DNA of 64,000 bases from Bacteroidota bacterium (GTDB taxonomy: Bacteria > Bacteroidota > Bacteroidia > AKYH767-A > OLB10), in NCBI GenBank assembly GCA_016717325.1, contig JADKFV010000049.1:124001-188000 (forward strand), written 5' to 3'. Under the pieces are notes generated by a model. It was not told the origin of the DNA. It did no database searches and worked only from the letters and a program-made list of their open reading frames with translations. The translations under genes and the position numbers were made by a program. Shown piece after piece: positions 16,952-26,180 of the stretch. The number at the start of each line of letters is the position of its first letter. The first letter of the stretch is position 1.

Positions 16952-18805
16952 ATGAAAAGAAAAATAATTCTAACACTGCTTGCCTGCATAACAACCGTAT
17001 ACATTTACGGGCAGGCAACAGAGACAAAGCCAAAGCCGGTAGAGCAGTTGATTAACAAACTACAATTGCAAAACGAAATTTTTTATCCTATAGTTGTTTT
17101 CGCCAATCCTGAAAGCAAGGTAGAAGCAGGCATAGGACCTTATACTGAACTGAAAATCGATAATCAAAAATTGAAAGCTGCGTTCGAGGCCAATTACAAA
17201 TCGATACGCTTGATGATACCTGCCGGAAACAACAAAACAATTGCTGTGCTACTTACGCAGCACGATTTATATGGCAGCGATTTTGAACTCTCCATTACCG
17301 ATGAATATGGAAAGCACACATCACCCATAAATAAGGGGCGATATTATTTTGGTCATGTAGAAAATGAAACGAATACACTGGCAGCAATTTCCATTTACGA
17401 AAACGAAATTGGCGGAGTAATTTCAAATAACGAAGGCAATTGGAACTTGGGCAAGCTCGAAAAATTTACCGATAAATATGGCTATTATAACGATGCCGAT
17501 TTTAAGCTTCCTATCACTTTTAACTGCGAAACAAAAGACTTCGAATCAAACAATGCTAAAGGTGGTGGTGGTAACCAAACATTTACAACAAAGTACGAAG
17601 GCAATTGTGCCAAAATATTTTTTGATTGCAGTTTTTCGTATTATCAAAATAAAGGAAGCAATACTACCAATGTAACCAACTACACAAATAGTTTGTTCAA
17701 TGTTATTAGCACTATCTACTATAACGATAGTATCAGCTTAGGCATTTCGGCTATACATATTTGGACAGTTGTAGATCCATTTGACCATAGCAGTGGTGGC
17801 AATGCACTAAACACTTTTCGTACCTATTACACAACCAATACATACCCCGGTAGTATTGCAGCATTGCTAAGCACAAGTATTGGTGGTGGTGGCGGTGTAG
17901 CGTATGTTGACCAAGTTTGCAGCCAGCAATGGGGTTATGGTATTAGCGGCATTGACGGCTCGGGCATCAATAATTTTCCTACGTATACATGGGATGTTAA
18001 TTTGGTGGCACACGAGTGCGGCCACACACTTGGCAGCCCACATACACATTGGTGCGGTTGGGTAGGCGGCCCTATCGATAATTGCAATGTGTGCTGGGGC
18101 ATTACCACCGATGGAGGCTGTGCCAATGGACCTGCACCACCAAACAATGGTGGCACTATAATGAGCTATTGCCATGGATGTACGCAAGGGGTAAATTTTG
18201 TGAATGGTTTTGGCTTTCAGCCATCGTCACGTATACGCAACAGCATAGCAAATGCCGGCTGTGTAAATGTTTGTACTTCTTGCAATACCAACCTTACACT
18301 TTCGGGCACGCATCTTTCAACAGAGCAACAAAGCTGGTGGGCTACCAATGAAATTATTGGTGTAAATGTTTTGCAGCAAAGCGGCAGCTATTTGAATTTT
18401 AATGCCGGTGTAGATGTCATATTGCAACCAAATTTCGAAGTGCTTGCCGGTGCTACATTTCATGCTTCGGTTGGATGTACACCTGTAGCGTTACCTCCAG
18501 TAATAATTAATAATGCAAAGGCGTTAGCAATAAAAGAATCTGTATTAGGTAATGATTTAGTGGTAAGCCCAAATCCATTTTCAAATCAATTAAGAGTGGC
18601 ATTTGAATTGAATGATGCAGCTATGGTTACAGCAAGTATTATAGACCAAACAGGACGAGAAATACAACAGACAGTATTGAATCAACAAATGGAAAAAGGC
18701 CGGCAAGAAGTGAATATGAACACAAATAATATTTCGGCTGGCATTTACTTTTTAGTAGTGAGCATCAATAATGTTAAGTATACAAGAAAGATTATAAAGA
18801 TGTGA
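16952..18805 (+). CDS. Secreted reprolysin-like zinc metalloprotease, T9SS cargo
   Basis: 617 residues with a signal peptide (1-20). A propeptide-like region runs to about 200, then a metzincin catalytic domain with the extended zinc motif HECGHTLGSPH (about 353-363) and a Met-turn in GGTIMSYCH (about 403). Residues 440-510 (NLTLSGTHLSTEQQSWWATN to GATFHASVGC) resemble the short beta-stack linker seen before sorting domains. The last 80 residues (VSPNPFSNQLRVAFEL to IYFLVVSINNVKYTRKI) are a type A T9SS sorting domain. It should be an active exported peptidase, anchored on or released from the outer membrane. It follows stalk gene 2 closely and is likely co-induced. Confidence 0.9.
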   Translation: MKRKIILTLLACITTVYIYGQATETKPKPVEQLINKLQLQNEIFYPIVVFANPESKVEAGIGPYTELKIDNQKLKAAFEANYKSIRLMIPAGNNKTIAVLLTQHDLYGSDFELSITDEYGKHTSPINKGRYYFGHVENETNTLAAISIYENEIGGVISNNEGNWNLGKLEKFTDKYGYYNDADFKLPITFNCETKDFESNNAKGGGGNQTFTTKYEGNCAKIFFDCSFSYYQNKGSNTTNVTNYTNSLFNVISTIYYNDSISLGISAIHIWTVVDPFDHSSGGNALNTFRTYYTTNTYPGSIAALLSTSIGGGGGVAYVDQVCSQQWGYGISGIDGSGINNFPTYTWDVNLVAHECGHTLGSPHTHWCGWVGGPIDNCNVCWGITTDGGCANGPAPPNNGGTIMSYCHGCTQGVNFVNGFGFQPSSRIRNSIANAGCVNVCTSCNTNLTLSGTHLSTEQQSWWATNEIIGVNVLQQSGSYLNFNAGVDVILQPNFEVLAGATFHASVGCTPVALPPVIINNAKALAIKESVLGNDLVVSPNPFSNQLRVAFELNDAAMVTASIIDQTGREIQQTVLNQQMEKGRQEVNMNTNNISAGIYFLVVSINNVKYTRKIIKM

Positions 18806-18837
18806 TCTCAAAAAAATAAATCCATTCCTAATCCAAA

Positions 18838-18869
18838 AAAATCCTACTCCTGTGAGTAGGATTTTTTTT
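18838..18869 (+). terminator. Intrinsic terminator after the metalloprotease
   Basis: ATCCTACTC, loop CTGT, GAGTAGGAT (18841-18862), then eight T residues; nearly the same as the terminator at 15112-15144. It closes the stalk 2-metalloprotease unit. Confidence 0.9.
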
Positions 18870-18940
18870 GCATTATATTTTCACCACCATTCCAATAAAA
18901 AAGTCCGTTACACTATTTTTTACAATGCCAAAAAATCTTT

Positions 18941-18988
18941 ATCCCTAATATTAGGGATTGTGGAATCGACTTTAGTTTTTAATATTTG
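18941..18988 (+). promoter_or_regulatory. Palindrome-linked promoter of stalk gene 3
   Basis: ATCCCTAATATTAGGGAT (18941-18958) ends in the -33 TTG (18958-18960); 20 nt later is AATATTTG (18981-18988). Confidence 0.75.
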
Positions 18989-18993
18989 CCGTA

Positions 18994-19238
18994 CCTAATA
19001 GTACCATCATTAAGTCTTTAATAAAAGTTGCATTTCTGGCTCATTACTAAAAGGAAAATTTAAAACCGAAGTTGTAAGTTTTATAAAGAAAAAAATTTTT
19101 TTGCTTTTATCAAAATTGAGAATTGATTTTGAATTTCGATAAGAATAGAATACAAGTGCTGAATGTTGCTGATTGGGTATTGGTTCCAAAAAAAAGAGTT
19201 CTAAACAATATAAATTAATATTTAAAAAATTTCAAAAA
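18994..19238 (+). promoter_or_regulatory. Conserved long 5' leader of stalk gene 3
   Basis: Very close to the leader of stalk gene 1 (shared TTGCATTTCTGGCTCATTAC). The hairpin is kept with one A-C mismatch. Confidence 0.5.
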
Positions 19239-20825
19239 ATGTTGAACAAAGTAAAATCCCGCAATTCGGGAAGAAAAACAAAAATGATTCTCGCAATTGC
19301 TGCATGTGTTGTGGCTTTGCAGGCGCAAGCGCAATGGACAAAAACAGGTGCTGTAATTGCCCCTACGGTGTTAACCGACAATGTAAGCGTAGGCACTACC
19401 GTAAATGGTGCCAACATTTATGCTGAGAAAACAGCTGCTGTTAATCTTGGAATTAAATCTACTACTGCCAGTGCCACTATGTTTATGGATAAAGGAAGTG
19501 CTACTGCCAATGCAGCTTTTGCTTACAAAACTCTTGGAACAACCTTATGGAACAGCGGTATGCTTGGCAATAATAATTTTAATATTAAAAATGTAAGCCT
19601 CAGCACCACGCCATTACGAATTGACCTTGCTAACGATAACATGGCACTATGTACACAAGGCGGTAAGGTTGGAATAGGTAATGCTTCACCATCATTCAAA
19701 CTTGATATTAGTGGTGACTGCCGCATTAATACCGCACCACAAAACACCACTTTCAATTCTTTGATACTTAACAGTAATACCACCGCAACCTCTTACGATA
19801 AGTACGAGCCATTGAAATTAATTAATACTGGGAATTTTGGAGGGGCAACAAATTCTATTGGTTTTTATGGTGGCTTTGGCAGTAGCAACACAGGTAAAAT
19901 TACAAGTATATTGAATAGTAGTGGCAATGGAGCAGGTATGCTTTTTTCGGTGGGTGATAACAATTTGCTAATACAGCCACGCATGATGATTGATAATCAA
20001 GGAAGCGTGGGTATAGGCACCATAAGCCCAAGCGCGAAACTTACAGTGCAAACACAATCAGAAGTTTATGGAATTGTACACACGGATGGCACTGTTAAAA
20101 TGGGAACTTACATTGGTTTAAATGTATATAATAACTTAGCCGGTGGATGGCTTGGCACAGAATCCGATCACCCATTGTACTTCATGACCAATAATAATTG
20201 GCCGCAAATAACACTGTTGCAAAATGGCAATGTGGGTTTTGGCTCATCGAACCCACATGCCCAATTGCAGTTTGATAATGGTTTGAATAACCGCAGAATT
20301 GTACTTTGGGAAGGTGTCGATAACGAACACCAATTTGCAGGCTTTGGTATGAATGCCAATACACTTCGATATCAAGTAGAACATTTGGGCGGCAACCATG
20401 TTTTTTATGCGGCAGTAGATTCCACATCAAGCAACGAGCTAATGCGCATACAAGGCGATGGCCGTGTTGCTATAGGTGGTGATGCAAGTAGCAACTATAA
20501 GCTTACGGTGCGTGGTAGTATTATCTGTACCGATTTGCGGGTGCAGTTGCAACCATTTCCCGATTATGTATTAGCCAATGATTACAAATTGCTTCCACTT
20601 AATGAATTGGAAAATTATGTAAACAAAAATAATCATCTGCCTGGTATGCCAACAGCCACTGAGGTAGAGGAGCAAGAAGTAACGGTAGGTCAATTGCAAA
20701 TGAAATTAGTTGAAAAAGTAGAAGAACTTACCTTGTATGTAATAGAGTTGAATAAAGCGAATGAGCAATTGAAAAATAATAATGCTGCATTGGTTGAGCG
20801 AGTAAAATTGTTGGAAAAAAAATAA
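19239..20825 (+). CDS. Stalk/tail-fibre-like surface protein with C-terminal coiled coil
   Basis: 528 residues from ATG 19239 (MLNKVKSRNSGRKTKM); the frame also opens upstream at TTG 19173, but alignment with stalk gene 1 supports 19239. Signal peptide, then the shared N-terminal module (TVNGANIYAEKTAAVNLGIK). The middle carries repeated stalk motifs (KVGIGNASPSFKLDI, SVGIGTISPSAKLTV, NVGFGSSNPHAQLQF). The C-terminus has the FPDYVLANDYKLLPLNELEN and HLPGMPTATEVEEQE features followed by a leucine-rich coiled coil, as in stalk 2. No T9SS sorting domain. It is followed by a structured RNA element and a T9SS beta-propeller gene. Confidence 0.8.
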   Translation: MLNKVKSRNSGRKTKMILAIAACVVALQAQAQWTKTGAVIAPTVLTDNVSVGTTVNGANIYAEKTAAVNLGIKSTTASATMFMDKGSATANAAFAYKTLGTTLWNSGMLGNNNFNIKNVSLSTTPLRIDLANDNMALCTQGGKVGIGNASPSFKLDISGDCRINTAPQNTTFNSLILNSNTTATSYDKYEPLKLINTGNFGGATNSIGFYGGFGSSNTGKITSILNSSGNGAGMLFSVGDNNLLIQPRMMIDNQGSVGIGTISPSAKLTVQTQSEVYGIVHTDGTVKMGTYIGLNVYNNLAGGWLGTESDHPLYFMTNNNWPQITLLQNGNVGFGSSNPHAQLQFDNGLNNRRIVLWEGVDNEHQFAGFGMNANTLRYQVEHLGGNHVFYAAVDSTSSNELMRIQGDGRVAIGGDASSNYKLTVRGSIICTDLRVQLQPFPDYVLANDYKLLPLNELENYVNKNNHLPGMPTATEVEEQEVTVGQLQMKLVEKVEELTLYVIELNKANEQLKNNNAALVERVKLLEKK

Positions 20826-20834
20826 ATCTGACGG

Positions 20835-20970
20835 CATAGGCCACTACCGTTGGTAGCGGTGCAAAGCGTGAGGGATGGCAGCGTATATCCTTTTGTTTTA
20901 CCGGGTGATTTGTGAGGACACAAACCTCTTAAAACAAAAGATAGTAGCGTACAGCCCGACCTCGAAAAAA
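20835..20970 (+). ncRNA. Structured intergenic RNA element
   Basis: Directly after the stalk 3 stop. A small hairpin CTACC-GTT-GGTAG (20844-20856) is followed by GCGTGAGGGATGGCAGCG and a long nested hairpin: CTTTTGTTTTA (20890-20900) with TAAAACAAAAG (20930-20940), and inside it TTTGTG-AGGA-CACAAA (20909-20924). After it comes GATAGTAGCGTACAGCCCGA. From memory, the GGGAT-GCAGCG-hairpin-AGCCCG layout recurs between genes in many Bacteroidota; this was not checked. It could be a processing or attenuation element between the two genes. Confidence 0.5.
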
Positions 20971-21047
20971 GGCAAAAATAAAAAACACGATTTTTTTCGG
21001 GGGCACGCCCAAATTATTTTAAACAAACAAAAAACTCAAAAACAGAA

Positions 21048-23933
21048 ATGAAAAAAATAATATTAATAATAATGTGGTGCTGCATGTACATGCACATGTC
21101 GGCCCAAGAGCGCAACTTTAGGCGCGATTTAAGTGATATAAAAGTAGGCGACAGCTTTGATTCGATATGCAAAGTGTATGATGCCTGGTACGAGACCAAT
21201 GGCAAACAACGTGGCTCGGGCTATGTGCAATATAGCAGGTGGAAACATGATACACAAATGCGATTGGATGGCAACAAACGGATTATAAACTCAACGGCTA
21301 AAACGTGGGAATCATACTATGCGCATGAGCTTGCAATAAAAAATAACGCATCACAAAAAGCAATGATGGCACCGGTAGCAAATTGGCAATCGATGGGGCC
21401 TACTAATTTTACGCTTGGGCTTACAGGTTATGCTGGTGGTATAGGCCGTGTAAATACGGTAGCATTTCAAGGCAACTCGTTTGGTGCATCGGAGTTTTGG
21501 GTAGGTACGCCCGCTGGTGGTATATGGAAAACAAATACCGGTGGCAACTCATGGAATAGCATTAGCAATGGGCTGCCGGTATTAGGCGTAAGTGGAATAT
21601 GTGTGCATCCTACAATCAGTAACACTATTTATATTCTTACCGGTGATGGCGATGGAGGCAATACAAAATCTGTAGGTGTGCTTAAGAGTATCAATGGTGG
21701 CCTTACATGGAACACAACAGGATTATCTTTTACGGTTGTGCAGCAGGTAAATGGATACAAACTAATGATGGACCCTACTAATTCAAATGTGTTATATGCT
21801 GTAACATCGTTTGGCGTTTACAAAACCGATAATGCCGCATCAACCTGGACGTTAGTTCTTGCAGGCAATGCGCGCGATGCAGAGTTTAAACCGGGTAATT
21901 CGTCAACCGTATATTGTGCGATAGATACCGTAGTAAAATATAGCACCAATAGCGGCAGTACTTGGAACACGGCTGCAGGCTTGCCAGGTAGCAACATAGC
22001 GCGTATAGCCATAGCGGTTAGCCCAGCCTCACCAAATAGAGTATATGCTTTGCTGGGCCAGGCAGGTAAGATTGGTGGCTTTAGAGGCTTTTATGTTTCT
22101 AATAATAGTGCAGCAAATTTTAGTTTCAAGTCGAATTCACCTGCTATATTATGCGCGCAAGACGATGGCAGCAGTGGTGATAGCGCGGCACAAAGTGGTT
22201 ATGATTTAGCATTGGCAGTGCACAATACCGACCCATCAATTGTAATGGTAGGCGGTATAAATGTATGGCGAAGTGTTGATACCGGAGCTACATGGACATT
22301 ATCATCGCACTGGGTGCAAAATGCTAACGATACAAATTATGTGCATGCTGATATTCACGATTTAAAATTTACAGATGGTGATAATGTATTGTATGCATGC
22401 AGCGATGGGGGAATTTTTCTAAGTACCAATAATGGCAGCACTTGGGAAGATATAAGTACGGGCTTAAATATTTCGCAATATTACTCTATTGATGTATCGC
22501 AAGGCAATAATAATTATGTAATGGCCGGTGCGCAGGATAATGGCTGCAACTATATTGATGTAGGTGCTAATACCAACTTACATGTAAAAGGGGCCGATGG
22601 TATGCAAGTGGCCATACAACCATCCAACAAAGATGTAATATATTATAGCTGGCAAGGTGGTGGCATATTTAGAAGCGATAGTGGTGGTACATCGGCATTG
22701 GAAAGCTACATTAGTCCACCAAATTCGGGTGATGGTTTATTTTTTACGCCCTTCATATTAGATAAACAAAATGAAAATAGATTGTATGCCGGGTACCGAA
22801 AAATATTCCGTAGTAATGATAAAGGCGATACTTGGAATGCCATAACAGATAGTTTACCATACCTTGTTTCGAAACTTGCGCTCAGCACAATCAATAACCA
22901 ACAAATGATACGGGTAATTCAATACAGTTGGATAGACCGCACTGCAAATGCATTGGCTGCTTTGCCAACTTTTACTTTTGTAAACGATACAGATATTGCC
23001 TTCCCAATTACAAATGTTGTGTTTAGCGAACGCAATGCCACTCAAGCTTTGCTAACAATGGGAGGATATAATCCGAATAAAAAAGTAGTGTATAGCAACG
23101 ATGGTGGGGTTACTTGGATACCGTTAAATACGGGTTTGCCAAATGTGCCCATAAACTGTGCGGCATTTCATCCCTCTTATAATAATTATCTTTTTGTAGG
23201 TACAGATGTGGGAGTGTATATGTATGATTTGAATACAAGCGGCCCATGGACAGCCTACAACAATGGTTTGCCCAATGTAATTGTAACCGACTTGAAAATA
23301 TATGCAGCAACTAATACTTTAGTAGCGGGCACTTATAGCCGCGGCTTATGGCGCACACCGCTTCCTCAACTTTGTTTGGGCAACTTGTTTCTTGATAATA
23401 CAAGCCCATCTTCGGCTGCAGAGTACTGGCATGGTGCGGGCACCGTTACCTCTACCGATAATATGACGTGGGGCAATGGCGCAGCAGTTACCTATAAAGC
23501 ACAAACGTATATTCAGTTAAATCCAGGATTTTTTGTTGGCAATAGCATGACTTTTAATGCAAATATAGAGGGATGTGCCATTAATAATTTGCTATCGAAG
23601 CAAACAGGTACACTGGCAGGGCCAATGGTAAGCGAATATGAAGCAAGCCGAACAAACAAGGATAATGAATATAAATTGGAACCGTTTGAAATTTATCCTG
23701 TACCGATGAATGATTATTTTACTACAAGTTTTATTTTAGAAAATGCCTCGTCTGTAACCATAACCATATACGATGTTACCGGAAACAAAATAAAATCGAT
23801 TTTACAAAACGAAAAACTGGAGCCGGGCGTTTATAAATTTGATACTGAAGCGGCTGATATATCTCCTGGTATTTATGTTATAAAAATTGAAACCAAAGAA
23901 GGTGAAAAATCACGGAGGATTACTAAGTTGTAG
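21048..23933 (+). CDS. Secreted BNR/sortilin-type beta-propeller protein, T9SS cargo
   Basis: 961 residues with a signal peptide (1-19). From about 110 the protein is built of Asp-box (BNR) propeller blades, e.g. GIWKTNTGGNSWNSISNGLP, GVYKTDNAASTWTLV, GIFLSTNNGSTWEDIS, KIFRSNDKGDTWNAI and KVVYSNDGGVTWIPL, as in sialidase- or VPS10-like folds. Residues 775-850 resemble the beta-stack linker of the metalloprotease at 16952. A type A T9SS sorting domain ends it (from about 881, FEIYPVPMNDYFTTSFI). Asp boxes alone do not show enzyme activity; a binding or scaffold role is as likely as a glycosidase. It is probably transcribed with stalk gene 3. Confidence 0.85.
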   Translation: MKKIILIIMWCCMYMHMSAQERNFRRDLSDIKVGDSFDSICKVYDAWYETNGKQRGSGYVQYSRWKHDTQMRLDGNKRIINSTAKTWESYYAHELAIKNNASQKAMMAPVANWQSMGPTNFTLGLTGYAGGIGRVNTVAFQGNSFGASEFWVGTPAGGIWKTNTGGNSWNSISNGLPVLGVSGICVHPTISNTIYILTGDGDGGNTKSVGVLKSINGGLTWNTTGLSFTVVQQVNGYKLMMDPTNSNVLYAVTSFGVYKTDNAASTWTLVLAGNARDAEFKPGNSSTVYCAIDTVVKYSTNSGSTWNTAAGLPGSNIARIAIAVSPASPNRVYALLGQAGKIGGFRGFYVSNNSAANFSFKSNSPAILCAQDDGSSGDSAAQSGYDLALAVHNTDPSIVMVGGINVWRSVDTGATWTLSSHWVQNANDTNYVHADIHDLKFTDGDNVLYACSDGGIFLSTNNGSTWEDISTGLNISQYYSIDVSQGNNNYVMAGAQDNGCNYIDVGANTNLHVKGADGMQVAIQPSNKDVIYYSWQGGGIFRSDSGGTSALESYISPPNSGDGLFFTPFILDKQNENRLYAGYRKIFRSNDKGDTWNAITDSLPYLVSKLALSTINNQQMIRVIQYSWIDRTANALAALPTFTFVNDTDIAFPITNVVFSERNATQALLTMGGYNPNKKVVYSNDGGVTWIPLNTGLPNVPINCAAFHPSYNNYLFVGTDVGVYMYDLNTSGPWTAYNNGLPNVIVTDLKIYAATNTLVAGTYSRGLWRTPLPQLCLGNLFLDNTSPSSAAEYWHGAGTVTSTDNMTWGNGAAVTYKAQTYIQLNPGFFVGNSMTFNANIEGCAINNLLSKQTGTLAGPMVSEYEASRTNKDNEYKLEPFEIYPVPMNDYFTTSFILENASSVTITIYDVTGNKIKSILQNEKLEPGVYKFDTEAADISPGIYVIKIETKEGEKSRRITKL

Positions 23934-23956
23934 AAAGAACATTGTCAATAGTTAAT

Positions 23957-23988
23957 AAAAAAGGCGAGTCGTTAGATTCGCCTTTTTT
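23957..23988. terminator. Bidirectional intrinsic terminator
   Basis: AAAAAAGGCGA (23957-23967) pairs perfectly with TCGCCTTTTTT (23978-23988). It can end the rightward propeller-protein transcript and read-through from the convergent cyclophilin gene. Confidence 0.9.
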
Positions 23989-24592
23989 GTTTTTAAATGT
24001 TTGTTGTTCTCTCTATCCCAAATTCTGGAATAGAAGGTGAGCAACAATCCGAACTATCTGCAATATTTGGGTTAATCCCACTTTAGAAAATCACCCATTT
24101 TGTGAAACACATTGGAACCAAAAGGGTTGATTTTATTAATCATTTTGCAATTAATAATTTCAATGGAATAATTTGGGTTAAACACTAAAGGTTCCTCTTT
24201 AAAAAGTGGGTATAGTTAAGAATTGAATTTGTCGGTCTTGTAAATTTCAAATACAAAACGTCAGAAATGTTGAAAATTTAAAGCAATGAATTAAATCCTT
24301 GGTTTTGATTTTCCTTTATCTGCCTACCGAGAATATTGATAAACCTTTTTGTTTAACCACTCTGTGGTTAGGCTTCCTTCATTTGCTTCACTACCCGAAT
24401 TTCATTCGGGGTTATTCATGTTTAACCACTTCGCGGTTGTTGTAATTTTTCTTCCTTTTATTTCCCCACAGAGAATGACGAAGAACCACATGAAATAAGA
24501 AAAACAATAATTTCGGCACACTTTGTTTTTCGAAAAAAGATTTGCCATAGTATTATGGATTAGGGTAAAAATAATTTAGGTTGAAAATACTC
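23989..24592. other. Gene-free region with small hairpins
   Basis: About 600 bp with no credible ORF. Small hairpins AACCACTCTGTGGTT and AACCACTTCGCGGTT (24350-24440) look like remnants of a short repeat. Nothing else was recognised. Confidence 0.4.
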
Positions 24593-24741
24593 ACCCGCAG
24601 ATAACGTAGATTTTCGCAGATTGAATACCGCAGATTTTTTAATGCAGCAAAGGAGAATCTATTTGCGCTAATCTGCGATGCAATTTATCTGCGCTAATCT
24701 GCGGGAAAAAATACTTGCCCGCTGATACCGCAGATTTTTTG
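24593..24741. repeat. Inverted-repeat element built on CGCAGAT units
   Basis: A left arm beginning CCCGCAGATAACGTAGATTT (24593-24622) faces a right arm ending ATCTGCGCTAATCTGCGGG (24670-24705). Another partial unit, CCGCTGATACCGCAGATTTT, follows to 24741. Palindromic repeats of this kind are often scattered in genomes; no protein is encoded. Confidence 0.65.
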
Positions 24742-24752
24742 TGTGGCTAACT

Positions 24753-26180
24753 TTATTTTACTTCAAACAATTCTGCCGATTCATCGTTGCCGGCATATAC
24801 ATGGAGCAGATACATTCCTTTACTAAACTGTCTGGTATCGAGGCTTAAATTCCACTTGCCGGTAGTACTGCTTTCTATTTTGTTATAGACAGTTTTTCCG
24901 GTGAGGTCTTTTATCGAAATTGTGATTGAATTATGTTTGGCACTCGACAATTCAATATTTAATTTTTCGTCCGTAGGGTTGGGAAAAAGTTTATCAATTT
25001 TTAGTGATTGTTTTTTACTCACATTACTAACTATACCTGTATTCGTACCTGTAGTAAAAGCAAACACTTTCGACCAGTTGCCTTCGTTGTTGCCGTCAAA
25101 CCCGCGTACACGCCAATAATATTTTTTGTTATACGCCAGGTTGCTTACCTGCTGCGATAAAGAAGTAATTGCACTCGAATCAAAAATCACTACAGGCCCT
25201 ACAAAGAAGAAAAATTTTGATACTTGTAAAGTATATGATAGAGCACCCGGCACCGAATCCCAAACCAAGGTTGGGTTATTTACATTGTTTTTGCTAGTGT
25301 CGGCAGGAAAAATTAATAGCGGTGCACTCATAGCTGTTGTAAACGAATATACTGTGGAGGCATTGGTATGACCACCGTTGTTGGATTTTACACGCCAATA
25401 ATATTTGGTACTGCCGGTAAAAGTATTTGATGCAATGGAATCGATGGCAGAGTTGTACGCATAAGCGATTGTAGTAAATTGTGAGTCGGTGCTAAACTCC
25501 AGCGTGTACATTACTGCTGCATCTACCTTCGACCATTTAAACACTTGCCCGTTGTATAAATTTAAAGCATTGTCGGCAGGGCTTATCAAAACAGGTGCAT
25601 CGGGAATAGAATCATTCACACCATTTTTTGTAATAAACATTTCTATTTTTAGCAAAGGCACATCATTGCCATCACGGGGCTGGCTCACAATGGTGTCCAC
25701 TACATCCATGCCCGATGTTACCTGACCATACACCGTATAGTCGCCATCTAAAAACAAAGCAGGCGCAACACAAATATAAAATTGGGAGTTGGCGCTATTG
25801 GTATCTACATCGCGAGCGGCACCAAGGCGGCCTCGCAAATGTTGCACTACACTAAACTCGGCATTTACTGTAGGTTGATTTGGATTGCCCTGTCCCCAGG
25901 TACTTTTAGGACCATTTATAGAATTAGGATCGCCACCTTGTATAACAAACCCGGGCACTACACGATGGAATGCCGTGCTGTCGTAAAACTGAACATTCAC
26001 CAGGCTATCGAAATTATTGGTAGCCAACGGTGCAATAAGCGGAAAAAGTTCAATTTCGAAAGTGCCTAAATAAACACCTGCACGGTGTGTTTCAATTATA
26101 TAACGTGGCTTATCGATGCCTTGGCTGGATGCTGAAATCATACAAAATAATATTGCTATCGTTGAGAAAATTCTTTTCAT
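24753..26180 (-). CDS. Cyclophilin-type peptidyl-prolyl isomerase with FN3-like domains, T9SS cargo
   Basis: 475 residues with a signal peptide. The cyclophilin domain (about 25-185) shows FHRVVPGFVIQGGDP and the active-site-like QFYICVAPALFLDGDYTVYG. Two FN3-like modules follow (about 195-385; ALSYTLQVSKF and KYYWRVRGFDGNNEGNWSK). The end (from about 397, KLFPNPTDEKLNIEL to LLHVYAGNDESAELFEVK) is a type A T9SS sorting domain. It should catalyse proline isomerisation outside the outer membrane rather than in the periplasm, perhaps helping to fold surface proteins. It stands alone, convergent with the propeller gene. Confidence 0.92.
   Translation of the reverse strand: MKRIFSTIAILFCMISASSQGIDKPRYIIETHRAGVYLGTFEIELFPLIAPLATNNFDSLVNVQFYDSTAFHRVVPGFVIQGGDPNSINGPKSTWGQGNPNQPTVNAEFSVVQHLRGRLGAARDVDTNSANSQFYICVAPALFLDGDYTVYGQVTSGMDVVDTIVSQPRDGNDVPLLKIEMFITKNGVNDSIPDAPVLISPADNALNLYNGQVFKWSKVDAAVMYTLEFSTDSQFTTIAYAYNSAIDSIASNTFTGSTKYYWRVKSNNGGHTNASTVYSFTTAMSAPLLIFPADTSKNNVNNPTLVWDSVPGALSYTLQVSKFFFFVGPVVIFDSSAITSLSQQVSNLAYNKKYYWRVRGFDGNNEGNWSKVFAFTTGTNTGIVSNVSKKQSLKIDKLFPNPTDEKLNIELSSAKHNSITISIKDLTGKTVYNKIESSTTGKWNLSLDTRQFSKGMYLLHVYAGNDESAELFEVK

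Noticed and set aside
12790..20825. Prophage tail-fibre genes
   Set aside because: The proteins have signal peptides, one has a T9SS sorting domain, and no other phage genes are nearby.
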